A DNA stretch of 55,935 bases from Planctomycetota bacterium (GTDB lineage Bacteria; Planctomycetota; E44-bin39), in assembly GCA_004376375.1 (NCBI GenBank), contig SOJX01000014.1, positions 1 to 55,935 on the forward strand. Reading direction: 5' to 3'. The notes below the pieces were generated by a model that saw nothing but the letters and a program-made list of their open reading frames with translations, ran no database searches and was not told the origin of the DNA. A program made the translations under genes and the position numbers. Shown one piece after another: positions 6,602 to 15,247 of this stretch; position 1 is the stretch's first letter; every line of letters starts with the position of its first letter.

Positions 6602-9310
6602 ATGAGCAAGTTCGTTTACTTTTTCGGCGGCGGTAAAGGAGAAGGCAGCAAGGAAATGAAAGCGCTCCTCGGCGGCAAAGGCGCGAACCTTGCCGAGATG
6701 ACCTCGATAGGGCTGCCGGTCCCGCCGGGATTCACCATATCCACCGAGGTCTGCGACTACTATTACAAGCACGACAACACCTACCCGCCGGAGCTCGATA
6801 CGCAGATAGACGAGGCCATCGCGAGGGTGGAAAAGGTGATGGGACGGAAATTCGGCGACCCCGAAAACCCGCTCTTTTTTTCCGTCCGCTCGGGCGCGGC
6901 GCAGTCCATGCCCGGGATGATGGACACGGTCCTCAACCTCGGGATGAACGAGGAAACGCTGCCCGGTTTTATCAGGCTGACAGGCAACGAGCGGCTGGCG
7001 TGGGATTCGTACCGCCGGTTCATAAACATGTTCGGAAGCGTCGTGATGGGGCTGGAGCATCATCACTTCGAAGAAGTGTTCGACGGACTGAAAAAAGAGG
7101 TCGGCGCAGAGGTCGATACCGACCTGACCGCGGAACAGCTCAAGGAACTCTGCTCGCGCTATTCCGCCCTCTATGAAAAGCATGTCGGCAAGCCTTTCCC
7201 CCGTGAGCCGAGGATGCAGCTCCTGCATTCTGTTGACGCCGTCTTCGGCTCGTGGATGAAGCCGAGCGCCGTCACCTACCGCCGCATCAACCGCATCACC
7301 GGCCTGCTCGGCACGGCCGTGAACGTGCAGACGATGGTCTTCGGCAACATGGGCGAGACGTCCGGCACCGGCGTCGCCTTCACCCGCGACCCGGCAACGG
7401 GCGAGAACGTCTTCTACGGCGAGTTCCTGATGAACGCGCAGGGCGAGGACGTGGTTTCGGGCATCCGCACCCCGCGCGAGATTTCCGAGCTAGGCAGCGA
7501 AATGCCGGACAACTACAAGCAACTCCTCGACGTCAGGCAGACGCTGGAGAAACATTACAAGGATATTCAGGACCTCGAGTTCACGATTGAAAACGGAACG
7601 CTCTTCATCCTCCAGACGAGAAACGGCAAGCGGACGGGTTTTGCCGCGTTCCGCATCGCGGTCGAAATGGTGGAGGAAGGTCTGACGACGCCGCAGGAAG
7701 CTCTGAAACAGATCGAGCCCGACGGCGTCACCCACCTCCTTGTCCGGCTGTTCGAGCCAAAGGCGCTGGCGGAGGCAAGGAAAGAAGGCCGCCGCCTGGC
7801 GAAGGCTTTGAACGCGGGGCCGGGCGCGGCATCCGGCGAGGTTGTCTTCAGCGCGGACCGCGCCGAAGAAATGGTTAATAGCGGCAAGAAAGTTGTTCTC
7901 TGCCGCACCGAGACCTCGCCCGACGATATCCACGGCATGCACGTTTCGGAAGGCATTCTCACGCAGCGGGGCGGCATGACGAGCCACGCGGCCGTCGTCG
8001 CGCGCCAGATCGGGACGCCGTGCGTGGCAGGTTGCAGCGAGCTGGACATTGATTACGGCAACTTATCCATGAAGGTGAAAAAGGACGACGGCAGAACGGT
8101 GACGCTGAAGGAAGGCGACGTGATTTCACTCGACGGCATCACGGGCGAAGTGTTCGAGGGCCCGATAGCGACAATGCCGTCCGAGGTTATCCAGGTGCTT
8201 ATCGACGGCACCATGAAGGCGGAAGAATCGAAGACGTACCAGAACTACGTGAAGATAATGGAATGGGCGAATGAGTTCAAGAAAATCGGCGTCCGCACCA
8301 ACGCCGACACCCCGCGCGACTCCGACTACGCGGTCCGCTTCGGCGCCGAAGGCATCGGCCTCACGCGGACCGAGCACATGTTCTTCGGCGAAGACCGTAT
8401 CGCCTTCATGCAGGAGATGATCCTCGCCGAGAACGAGGAGACGCGCCGCGCCGCGCTCGAAAAACTGCTGCCGTTCCAGCGCGAGGATTTCATCGGCATC
8501 TTCCGCGCGATGGACGGGTATCCCGTAACCATCCGCACGCTCGACCCGCCGCTGCACGAGTTCGTCCCGCACGAGGAAAAGGCAATCGCCCGCGTCGTGG
8601 AAAAAACCGGTATACCGAAAGAGAAGATACTGGCGGCCGCCGAGCGGTTGCACGAATTGAACCCCATGCTGGGCCACCGCGGCGTTCGCCTTTCGGTAAC
8701 GTATCCCGAAATCGCCGAGATGCAGGTGCGCGCGATTATGGAAGCCGCCTGCATCGTCAAGAAAGAAGGCATCGACGTAAAGCCCGAGATAATGATTCCG
8801 CTCGTCGGGCACCGCGGCGAGCTCAGGTTTATCGAGAAAATCGCGCGCCCGCTTATCGAGAAAATTTTCGAGGAGCAGGAAATCAAAGTCGATTACCTGT
8901 TCGGCACGATGATAGAGGTGCCGCGCGGCGCGATTACCGCGGACAAGGTCGCCGAGGTCGCGGAGTTCTTCTCCTACGGCACCAACGACCTGACGCAGAT
9001 GACCTACGGTTTCTCGCGCGACGACGCCGGCCCGTTCATCCAGCATTACCAGAAGAAGGAAGTCGGCATCTTCGACACCGACCCGTTCGCCGTTATCGAC
9101 GAGGAAGGCGTCGGCTTCCTCGTGAAGCTCGGGATCGAGCGCGGCCGCAAAACGCGGCCGGACCTGAAAATCGGCATCTGCGGCGAGCACGGCGGCGAGC
9201 CGAACTCGGTCAAGTTCTGCGCGCGGGTGGGGATGAACTACGTCTCGTGCAGTCCGCGGCGCGTCCCCGTCGCCATTATCGCAGCCGCCCACGCCGCGCT
9301 GGAAGAATAA
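6602..9310 (+). CDS. ppdK: Pyruvate, phosphate dikinase
   Basis: 902 aa, full family length. It interconverts pyruvate + ATP + Pi and phosphoenolpyruvate + AMP + PPi. The N-terminal ATP-grasp part starts FFGGGKGEGSKEMKALLGGKGANLAEM. The swivelling phosphohistidine domain has GGMTSHAAVVAR with the carrier histidine at H462. The C-terminal TIM barrel has EIMIPLV, GTMIEVPRGAI, FFSYGTNDLTQMTYGFSRDD and the catalytic GICGEHGG (C860). The ATG follows ACCGGAGGCTTAAGC, a good ribosome site. The distance from the upstream lipoprotein gene allows co-transcription. No regulatory protein (PDRP) gene is adjacent. Confidence 0.97.
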   Translation: MSKFVYFFGGGKGEGSKEMKALLGGKGANLAEMTSIGLPVPPGFTISTEVCDYYYKHDNTYPPELDTQIDEAIARVEKVMGRKFGDPENPLFFSVRSGAAQSMPGMMDTVLNLGMNEETLPGFIRLTGNERLAWDSYRRFINMFGSVVMGLEHHHFEEVFDGLKKEVGAEVDTDLTAEQLKELCSRYSALYEKHVGKPFPREPRMQLLHSVDAVFGSWMKPSAVTYRRINRITGLLGTAVNVQTMVFGNMGETSGTGVAFTRDPATGENVFYGEFLMNAQGEDVVSGIRTPREISELGSEMPDNYKQLLDVRQTLEKHYKDIQDLEFTIENGTLFILQTRNGKRTGFAAFRIAVEMVEEGLTTPQEALKQIEPDGVTHLLVRLFEPKALAEARKEGRRLAKALNAGPGAASGEVVFSADRAEEMVNSGKKVVLCRTETSPDDIHGMHVSEGILTQRGGMTSHAAVVARQIGTPCVAGCSELDIDYGNLSMKVKKDDGRTVTLKEGDVISLDGITGEVFEGPIATMPSEVIQVLIDGTMKAEESKTYQNYVKIMEWANEFKKIGVRTNADTPRDSDYAVRFGAEGIGLTRTEHMFFGEDRIAFMQEMILAENEETRRAALEKLLPFQREDFIGIFRAMDGYPVTIRTLDPPLHEFVPHEEKAIARVVEKTGIPKEKILAAAERLHELNPMLGHRGVRLSVTYPEIAEMQVRAIMEAACIVKKEGIDVKPEIMIPLVGHRGELRFIEKIARPLIEKIFEEQEIKVDYLFGTMIEVPRGAITADKVAEVAEFFSYGTNDLTQMTYGFSRDDAGPFIQHYQKKEVGIFDTDPFAVIDEEGVGFLVKLGIERGRKTRPDLKIGICGEHGGEPNSVKFCARVGMNYVSCSPRRVPVAIIAAAHAALEE

Positions 9311-9315
9311 TAGCC

Positions 9316-9348
9316 GAACGTCAAACGTCCAACGTCAAATGTCGAACG
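9316..9348 (+). repeat. Heptamer tract (NAACGTC), four full copies
   Basis: GAACGTC, AAACGTC, CAACGTC, AAATGTC and a partial GAACG, starting 5 bases after the ppdK stop. A member of the stop-proximal short-word tracts found throughout the window; a related tract sits at 20354-20388. Confidence 0.85.
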
Positions 9349-9364
9349 CTATATTATTCGATTA

Positions 9365-9486
9365 TATATTTAGCGGCGCAGCTTGCTGCGCGTTGAATAT
9401 GTAGGGGCAGGTTTCAAACCTGCCCAATATTCGGGCGGGTCTGAGACCCGCCCCTACAGCGCCGGCAAGCCCGCACGCTAAATATA
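9365..9486 (+). repeat. 122-bp nested palindromic element with 11-bp terminal inverted repeats
   Basis: The ends TATATTTAGCG (9365-9375) and CGCTAAATATA (9476-9486) are exact inverted repeats. Inside are the hairpin CGCAGC-TT-GCTGCG, then GTAGGGGCAGGTTTCAAACCTGCCC-like and GGGCGGGTCTGAGACCCGCCC-like palindromes, themselves enclosed by GTAGGGGC (9411-9418) and GCCCCTAC (9450-9457). No coding potential. Relatives lie at 10764-10852, 20311-20340, 32027-32051 and 43360-43380. It looks like a MITE-like or REP-like non-coding element; the mobilising enzyme is not in the window. Confidence 0.8.
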
Positions 9487-9519
9487 CAGATTTGACCGGA
9501 TTTTCTCGAAGGAGTTCTT

Positions 9520-10599
9520 ATGCGTTGTATAACGGCTATTCTGGTTTCAATACTTGCCGTTTCTACTGCATACGCGGAGGAAGTCGTCCTTGAGCCGGAG
9601 ACGACGGGCGATAATGTCGCGCCTTTTGTTATTCAGCATGCCCTGAACAGGGAAATCGGCTGGAAGAAAACGGAAGCACCACCGGAAGGCACGAAGGCTC
9701 CGGACGGCGAAAAGATGTGGGGAAAGCTTAAGCTGGGCAGGCTGAGTTACGACTTTTTCATATCCATGGACAACGGGAATTTCGTCAAGCTATACGTTGA
9801 CCGGGACGGCGATAAGGATTTCCTGGAAGAGACAGCGCTCGATAAAGCGCATGGTTATTGCTTCATCATGGAAAACCTTCCCGCAAAATTCGAAGTCGGC
9901 GGTAAGGAAATTCTGCTCAACATGCGCGTTGTGATACTTCCTGAGAAACCACTATTTATACTTGTACATACCGCGTTCGGCGGAAAACTTGAGAATATAA
10001 AGGAGCCGGTTAAAATCTACTGGCTGCCGGGCGAAAAAGCGCCGAAATTGTTTTACGGCGGCTTTGAGTTTCGTGGGGAACTTGCCATCGGCAACAAGCT
10101 TGTGGAGATAGGCGAAAAGGCCGTCAGGATTAATAAAAAGAACCAGCCTGCCGTTGCGTATAATCTCAGGAAGCTTGAGAACCTGTTCTCCGTCGAAGCT
10201 CCCGAAGACCTCGTGTGTCTAACCACATTTACAGAGGACCGGAAAATCCGCATGTATTTTCCGGTTGAGGGAAAAATATATCAGAAGGATGGAAAATTCT
10301 CGAACGTCCATTTCGTAATAAGAAGGCTAACCGAAAATGAGCGGTATTCTCTGAATATCGGGACAGGCAAGACGAAGGTCGGCAACGGTTTTTCCATCGG
10401 CCCGATCGAGCCGCTGAAGATTTCCGTTGATATCGAAAAGAAAGAGGACGGAAAGGTCGGCTTTAAATTAAATATAAAGGACGCTTCTTCGCGGAAAGCG
10501 GTTTTATTGGAGAGGAAGAAGGGTCTTCTCCGCGTTGGGATGGTTGTTAAGGATTCCAGTGGCAAGGTTATCGTGTCGCATGAATTTGTTAATTCGTGA
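9520..10599 (+). CDS. Secreted hypothetical protein, ended by an in-frame TGA
   Basis: 359 aa after ATG with GAAGGAGTTCTT upstream. A Sec signal peptide (MRCITAILVSILAVSTAYAEE) predicts export. The body is beta-rich with an acidic DRDGDKDF segment (about 108-115) resembling calcium-binding DxDxD loops, and the C-terminal part reads like an Ig/CARDB-type strand repeat. The frame does not end naturally: after the TGA the same frame stays open for 45 codons with protein-like content (see 10597-10737). I do not recognise the family beyond 'secreted beta-rich protein'. Confidence 0.7.
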   Translation: MRCITAILVSILAVSTAYAEEVVLEPETTGDNVAPFVIQHALNREIGWKKTEAPPEGTKAPDGEKMWGKLKLGRLSYDFFISMDNGNFVKLYVDRDGDKDFLEETALDKAHGYCFIMENLPAKFEVGGKEILLNMRVVILPEKPLFILVHTAFGGKLENIKEPVKIYWLPGEKAPKLFYGGFEFRGELAIGNKLVEIGEKAVRINKKNQPAVAYNLRKLENLFSVEAPEDLVCLTTFTEDRKIRMYFPVEGKIYQKDGKFSNVHFVIRRLTENERYSLNIGTGKTKVGNGFSIGPIEPLKISVDIEKKEDGKVGFKLNIKDASSRKAVLLERKKGLLRVGMVVKDSSGKVIVSHEFVNS

Positions 10600-10737
10600 G
10601 GCTGGAAAGAATTCGTCTGGACGGTACCGGACGAGTTGAAGGGTAAAGAACTGAAAGTCGAGCTGGAATTCGAGAAGACCCCCTTTGAGACTGAAACAAA
10701 AAGCGCAAATTTCAAAGTAGAACCGGAAAAGAAATAG
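10597..10737 (+). other. In-frame continuation of the preceding gene after a TGA codon
   Basis: TGA at 10597-10599 is followed in the same frame by 45 sense codons (G-W-K-E-F-V-W-T-V-P-D-E-L-K-G...) ending at TAG 10735-10737. The sequence completes a beta-sandwich strand pattern begun before the stop. The simplest reading is a nonsense change (for example CGA to TGA) or a base error, which would make 9520-10737 one gene of 405 codons. A stem of 8 pairs with a 6-nt loop ACGGUA lies 14 nt after the TGA, but it lacks the G expected at the first loop positions of a bacterial SECIS. Confidence 0.65.
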
Positions 10738-10763
10738 TCGAACTTTATATTATTCTATTAAAA

Positions 10764-10852
10764 ATTACGCGGCGCAGCTTGCGGGGCGTTTAATATGTCG
10801 GGGCACCGCGGTGGGCCCCTACAACACGGCGGGCAAGCCCGCCTGCTAAATA
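10764..10852 (+). repeat. Second, diverged copy of the palindromic element
   Basis: It has ATTACGCGGCGCAGCTTGCG at the left, a GGGGC...GCCCCTAC core with CACCGCGGTG inside, GGCGGGCAAGCCCGCC and then GCTAAATA at the right. The order of parts matches the element at 9365-9486 but the length is shorter and the terminal repeats are degraded. It lies between the interrupted secreted protein gene and the TM protein gene. Confidence 0.7.
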
Positions 10853-10929
10853 CTATTTCACGGTTGCATATTCGATTCAATCCTACTACCGCACCAGCCG
10901 CACGGTCGCGCGTTAGAGGAGAACCCGCC

Positions 10930-11406
10930 TTGGAGTATCACGAAGAAATAGCCTACGCGAGGAAAAGACTGATCAAGATGGCGGCATCGGCCAAGATAAA
11001 GTCGATTCTGATGATGGTTGTAACCATACTCATCCCCACGGCGGGATTATTCGTTTTCATGCTGCTTACCTGGAAAATCGAAACAGGCAGGCGGGTTGTC
11101 AATAAAATAATAGTATTTGTCCTGCTTGGGATCGGGGCTTCTCTTTTCAGCCTTGTTATACATTTCCGCAACAGGGGGATGCGTTTCCTTGCGAAGGCGA
11201 ACGCCCTCGTCGAGATCGCGAGGATGCTTGAAAAGCCTGACGGCGAAGAGCGTTTCCGGGATAAACTGCAAAGGCTCAAAAAGGTCAGCAGAAAAATGCA
11301 TATCAAAGAAGGTTATGTGCGGAGCTTTAAAATCTATTCCCACACCCGTTCAGTAACCGAAGCCCGGTTCCAGGCCTACCTGTGGGTCGCGTCTCTTATT
11401 GGGTAA
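10930..11406 (+). CDS. Hypothetical two-TM membrane protein
   Basis: 158 aa starting at TTG, chosen because AGAGGAGAA lies just upstream. A longer reading from the ATG at 10795 would translate the palindromic repeat and is unlikely. Two hydrophobic helices (about residues 19-41 and 56-75) are followed by a basic, helical cytoplasmic tail of about 80 residues. No family recognised. It is convergent with the rhomboid gene 7 bases away. Confidence 0.65.
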   Translation: MEYHEEIAYARKRLIKMAASAKIKSILMMVVTILIPTAGLFVFMLLTWKIETGRRVVNKIIVFVLLGIGASLFSLVIHFRNRGMRFLAKANALVEIARMLEKPDGEERFRDKLQRLKKVSRKMHIKEGYVRSFKIYSHTRSVTEARFQAYLWVASLIG

Positions 11407-11413
11407 GTGATTT

Positions 11414-13303
11414 TTATTGCTGCCGCACGAGGCGGACCTGCGCGCGCTGGAGGAGGAAGCGGGTCTGGCGGTCGAAACGGGTGTAGTTGCCCTGCGGGCC
11501 GCGGCGCCATTCGCCTCCCAGCGCGGCCGCGGCGAAGTCGGGACCGTAGATTCCGGCGCCGCCGTTTACGGCTACGCCGAGTGTGAAGGAATCGAATCCC
11601 GCGATTTCCCCGCGCTCGTCGACGGAAGGAGTGAAATCAGCCTCGTTGAAACGCAGGCGCCGCGCAGGGTTCGCCGTAACTATATCAAGAACGCCCACCA
11701 TGCCGGAGGTCGCGCCGCCCCAGCCGAAATAACCTCTCCGTTCGAGCCGCATCGCGTTTACGACGTGCACGTCGTCCCAGCGAAACAGAGTCTGCGCGCC
11801 TGTCCGGTCCTTGAAGGCAAGACCTTCTTCGCCGGATATTGCAAATTTGAGCTCTTCCGCCGACGGTAACGGCAGAAAAGCTTCCTGCGGGACCGCGACA
11901 ACCGGGATGCCGCCTTTATTGAGCTGGCGGGTTAACGTTTCCGCAGCGTCGCCGGGAGCGTTCTCGGCGAGAATTCCGCCGCTGATATGAATTTGAGTTA
12001 CCACGTCCGCTTCGTTCAGGCTCAGGTGGCCCGCGACGAGACGGCCGACGTTTGTCGCGGGTACTTCGGTGCCGCCGACGGCAAGTATGGTAAAGCGGTT
12101 GCCCGGCGAGTCGGAGAGAACGGGCTCTTTGAAAAAGGCGTCCAGCGCTTCAATGTGCGATTCGACCTGCTTCTGAAGCTTTTGCTCGTTTTCCAGTTCA
12201 AGGGCTTTCTTCAGATGCTGCCGGGCGAGAGCGAAATTATCGAGGTGGTCGGCGTGAATGATTCCGAGCATGGCGTGAAAATAGCCGAGGTTCGGGCTTG
12301 TGCCGTGTTTTTTTACGAGCGCGGAAAAGGAATCGGCTGCGATAAGAAATCTGCCTTCGGCAAGGGCGCGTCGCGCAATCTTTTCTTCAAGCTCGAGCGG
12401 CAGGGCGCCGGGGCCGAAGTAAAACCTCGCCTTCCGGCAGGCGGCGGCGAGCGCCATAAAATCTTCCGAATCAACAAGGCCGGTAATTTCGGAAACGGAG
12501 CTTTCGGGCGACCGCATCTTTACGGGTATGCTGCTTGCGGGCCGGGGTTCACGCCGCGGCGCTCTATGCCCCGGCTTCCAGGAGGTCGACCGGCCGCGCC
12601 AGTCCTGTCCGGTAACGTGTTCCCATCCTACATGGCGTGACGCGGCCCCGCCTTCGCCCGGCTTGGTTATCTTGAGCATGTGTAACGCCACAGCCGTCAG
12701 CAGGCCGGCCGCAAAACCGCCTATATGGGCCATGTAGGCCACGCCGGTACCAACGCTGTTGCCCTGTTCGGCCATGGCCATCAATACATCCTTCGCAATC
12801 CAGATTCCAAGGCCCCAGAACGCCTTGATGTGAAACGTTCCAATAAAGAAAAAGAACCAGTAGAAGACTTTAATCCTGTTGTTTTTGAAAAAGAAAATAT
12901 ACGCGCCCAGCACGCCGGATACGGCGCCCGAGGCGCCGATGGCCGGCCGCCCCTCCTCACCCGTAACGGCAAAAGCGAGTCCGGCGACGATTCCCGTTCC
13001 CATATAGAAAAAGAAATAGCCGACGTGTCCAAGCTTACGCTCGATATTATCGCCGAAGATGTAAAGGAACAGCATGTTGCCGATGAGGTGGAAAATTCCC
13101 CCGTGAAGGAACATGGACGTAATAAAGGTCAGCAAAGACTTTTTGCCCGGGTCCAGGCCGTATGCAAGAACGACTCCGTTGTATGAATCGACGGAAGCGG
13201 GGAGCGTTACGAAAACGTAGACCGCGACGTTGAGCCCGATCAGGATGTAGTTCAGGATCGGTTTCTTGTCGCCGTAGTTTTCGTCGCCTATGGGAATAAG
13301 CAC
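11414..13303 (-). CDS. Rhomboid-family intramembrane serine protease with large C-terminal soluble region
   Basis: 629 aa, GTG start. Residues 15-212 are a rhomboid: HGGIFHLIGN (67-76), the nucleophile in GASG (S125) and the partner histidine in AHIGGF (H193). Rhomboids cleave transmembrane helices. Residues about 215-629 are soluble and much longer than usual. The middle part looks like TPR-type helices (GYFHAMLGIIHAD..., LARQHLKKALELE), and the C-terminal part is a beta-rich domain I do not recognise. A TATAAT at 13336-13341 (minus strand) with a weak -35 may be the promoter. The start is not strongly supported by a ribosome site (AAGGAAC lies about 18 nt upstream). Confidence 0.87.
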   Translation of the reverse strand: MLIPIGDENYGDKKPILNYILIGLNVAVYVFVTLPASVDSYNGVVLAYGLDPGKKSLLTFITSMFLHGGIFHLIGNMLFLYIFGDNIERKLGHVGYFFFYMGTGIVAGLAFAVTGEEGRPAIGASGAVSGVLGAYIFFFKNNRIKVFYWFFFFIGTFHIKAFWGLGIWIAKDVLMAMAEQGNSVGTGVAYMAHIGGFAAGLLTAVALHMLKITKPGEGGAASRHVGWEHVTGQDWRGRSTSWKPGHRAPRREPRPASSIPVKMRSPESSVSEITGLVDSEDFMALAAACRKARFYFGPGALPLELEEKIARRALAEGRFLIAADSFSALVKKHGTSPNLGYFHAMLGIIHADHLDNFALARQHLKKALELENEQKLQKQVESHIEALDAFFKEPVLSDSPGNRFTILAVGGTEVPATNVGRLVAGHLSLNEADVVTQIHISGGILAENAPGDAAETLTRQLNKGGIPVVAVPQEAFLPLPSAEELKFAISGEEGLAFKDRTGAQTLFRWDDVHVVNAMRLERRGYFGWGGATSGMVGVLDIVTANPARRLRFNEADFTPSVDERGEIAGFDSFTLGVAVNGGAGIYGPDFAAAALGGEWRRGPQGNYTRFDRQTRFLLQRAQVRLVRQQ

Positions 13304-13417
13304 AGTAAGCCGCCCGGTTGTTCCTTGTTAAATAGATTATATCACGGCGCGGAATGCTGAAAAAGAGAAAACACGTCTGGAGCATGTGCGGGTGCGGGCG
13401 GATTCGGCCTGAAAGAA

Positions 13418-13464
13418 AACGCCGTTTCCAGTATGAGGATCTGCCGCACGCTGGAAGCGGCGTT
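13418..13464. repeat. Inverted repeat with 14-nt arms
   Basis: AACGCCGTTTCCAG (13418-13431) pairs with CTGGAAGCGGCGTT (13451-13464) with one mismatch and a 19-nt loop. It is not followed by a T-run. Possible RNA structure or protein site in the leader side of the rhomboid gene. Confidence 0.65.
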
Positions 13465-13569
13465 ACCTATTCGGCTTGTAAGGCGGATTATAAATAACTC
13501 AGGTTGACTGATTTTTACATAATCCCCCGATATTTAGCAAGTTGCATCTCAGGCTGAAAGGCGGGCATT

Positions 13570-13676
13570 GAGCTTTCAGCTTTCAGCCGTCAGCATTCAG
13601 CAAAAAAAGGAAATGTCTTATTTCGTTATGGTATTTCGTTTTAAGCTGAAAGCTGATAGCTGAATGCTGACAGCTT
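13570..13676. repeat. Heptamer-word palindrome (AGCTTTC / GCTGAAA words)
   Basis: The left arm 13570-13601 is AGCTTTC, AGCTTTC, AGCCGTC, AGCATTC, AGC. The right arm 13643-13676 is built of the complementary words GCTGAAA, GCTGATA, GCTGAAT, GCTGACA. About 41 bases separate the arms. A TTTTT run follows on the plus strand only. Confidence 0.85.
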
Positions 13677-13717
13677 TTTCGCGTGCTTATCAAAACGCAG
13701 TCAACTTGAGTAAATAA

Positions 13718-13993
13718 CTATTTTCTCTGATTCAGCGACGCCGGTTGGCCGGTGCCGTCCCTGCCATCCTGCAATTTTCCTGCAGCGTTGCGCTTGCGCT
13801 CCCAGTCGTCGGCCCGGCCCGCAACCGCATTCTGCGGGTTATTCTGAACCGGCGCGTTCTGCTGTATTATCATGTCGCGCGTCGTAGCGGCCGGGACAAG
13901 GTAGGAAGCCAACCCAATCTCGACCAGAAAAAGTGCCAGGCACAACCCGGCAGCAAGAAGTACCGACAGCAACACTATCTTTTTCATACCCAT
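13718..13993 (-). CDS. Small single-TM protein with hydrophilic tail
   Basis: 91 aa, ATG with CCAGGAGC six bases upstream. The N-terminus (MGMKKIVLLSVLLAAGLCLALFLVEIGLASYLV) is one uncleaved-looking hydrophobic helix. The tail is polar, Gln/Asn/Arg-rich and probably unstructured. It follows the L,D-transpeptidase gene on the same strand, separated by a word-tract hairpin, so a cell-envelope role is possible but not shown. Confidence 0.55.
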   Translation of the reverse strand: MGMKKIVLLSVLLAAGLCLALFLVEIGLASYLVPAATTRDMIIQQNAPVQNNPQNAVAGRADDWERKRNAAGKLQDGRDGTGQPASLNQRK

Positions 13994-14075
13994 GGTAAGC
14001 TCCTGGTGTAAATTGCAGGGGGTTGCTGCAGTAAAAACGCCGGGCCGAGTGACCGGCGCGAAAAAGCCTAAAGAA

Positions 14076-14141
14076 AGTATGAAGGATAAAGGATGAAGGA
14101 TGAAATTTCAGCCTTCATACTTCATCCTTCATCCTTTATTC
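14076..14141. repeat. Heptamer-word hairpin after the L,D-transpeptidase gene
   Basis: Left arm 14076-14104 (AGTATGAAGGATAAAGGATG...) and right arm 14112-14141 (complementary CCTTCAT/ACTTCAT words) form a hairpin with a 7-nt loop. On the minus strand it starts 3 bases after the TAA of the L,D-transpeptidase gene, so it would form in that gene's 3' end. Confidence 0.85.
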
Positions 14142-14143
14142 CC

Positions 14144-15247
14144 TTATTCTCTTATTTCAACGACGGTGCCGCGAGGAACAAGCATCGACAGATCGGTCAC
14201 GTCCCTGTTGAACATGCGGATGCAGCCGGCCGAAATAGCGCGCTGGATCGTTTCCGGCTTTTTGGGGTCCACGGTCGAGTCGCCTGTGCCGTGGATGCCG
14301 AAGCCGGAGTACTCGTCGTCGTTGAACTTCAGCCAGTATTCGCCGAGAATGTTTTTCTTCGAGCCGTAAGGATACACGTTTCCGTCAGGCGCGTGCCAGG
14401 CCGGGTGCTTTAACCGGTCGACGATTTTGAACGTAGCGGTCGGAGTCGCGTCGTCCCTGCCGATCGCAACGGGATAGGAGCGCATGTATACGCCGTTGAG
14501 GTAGACGGTAAGCGTGAATTCGCTCTTGCAGACGACGACTTTCACGTTCATTTTGGAGTCGTCGGGTCCGCATATGATTTTCAACCGCTCGCCGATGCGG
14601 AGGCGGTCGTCGCGCTTCTTGTTTATGCGCTGGATAAAGCGATAGGGGCAATTATATTTCGCCGCGAGCCTAATGAGCTTGTCGCCCTGCTGAACGCGAT
14701 AAAACACGCACTCGCTGAACTTCTTTCGCGAGAAAATCAGCCGCTCGCAGATCGGATCCAGCTTGGCGGCCAGCGCCCGGCGCTCCCTGTAGTCCGCAGC
14801 GCGCTTATATGCAAAACTGTATATCCGCCGCGCCGTCTCAAAATCGTTCTTGGCTGCATAAACGCCGGCAAGCTCGGGAGCAACCTTCAGGGCCTGGCCG
14901 CTTTTCGAGAAAGCCTCGACCAGGTGCCGCATCGCGGAGACGTAGGTCTGGTCGTCGCCGACCTCGCGCGCAAGACGGACTACCGAAAAATAATCGGCCG
15001 GCAGGTCCGTGCTTTTGCCGGCCTGTATTTTTTCAAGCACGGCAGTCAGTTTCGCCCTTGTAGCCGGCAGGGCATCTTTCGATGCCGCCTTGACGGGTTT
15101 CTTTACGTCCGCCTTGCCGGCCTTCGCAACCTTTGGAGCCTTCTTGGTTACAAGCGAGAACGAGCCGTCGAACTTGAAATTGGATACAAGATATACTGCA
15201 CCGGCGCCCATCAGTACCAGTACAAGAGAAAAAAACACCTTGCGCAT
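14144..15247 (-). CDS. LysM-containing L,D-transpeptidase (YkuD family)
   Basis: 367 aa. An N-terminal membrane anchor (about 5-22) is followed by a helical, TPR-like stretch (60-170), a LysM peptidoglycan-binding motif (182-226, YRVQQGDKLIRLAAKYN) and a YkuD domain (about 233-366). Catalytic residues H319 in GFGIHG and C342 in SAGCIRM are present. The family makes 3-3 cross-links in peptidoglycan or attaches outer-membrane proteins to it. Two OmpA-like peptidoglycan-binding lipoproteins are encoded 2-3 kb away. The start is supported by AGAGGGGGAAATC. A promoter lies at 15344-15371. Confidence 0.92.
   Translation of the reverse strand: MRKVFFSLVLVLMGAGAVYLVSNFKFDGSFSLVTKKAPKVAKAGKADVKKPVKAASKDALPATRAKLTAVLEKIQAGKSTDLPADYFSVVRLAREVGDDQTYVSAMRHLVEAFSKSGQALKVAPELAGVYAAKNDFETARRIYSFAYKRAADYRERRALAAKLDPICERLIFSRKKFSECVFYRVQQGDKLIRLAAKYNCPYRFIQRINKKRDDRLRIGERLKIICGPDDSKMNVKVVVCKSEFTLTVYLNGVYMRSYPVAIGRDDATPTATFKIVDRLKHPAWHAPDGNVYPYGSKKNILGEYWLKFNDDEYSGFGIHGTGDSTVDPKKPETIQRAISAGCIRMFNRDVTDLSMLVPRGTVVEIRE

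Larger units (their letters stand above)
13304..13717. other. 414-bp intergenic stretch with two inverted repeats, no gene seen
   Basis: No convincing ORF on either strand. It holds the likely rhomboid promoter (TATAAT, minus, 13336-13341), an imperfect inverted repeat at 13418-13464 and a long word-tract palindrome at 13570-13676. Confidence 0.6.

Noticed and set aside
10613..10634. SECIS element after the in-frame TGA
   Set aside because: A stem and a loop with GGU exist, but the first two loop bases are A and C, while bacterial SECIS elements need a G there; the protein is not a known selenoprotein type. Kept only as a low-level alternative.
10795..10929. Longer start for the two-TM protein
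   Set aside because: The extension translates the palindromic repeat; the TTG at 10930 has a strong ribosome site.
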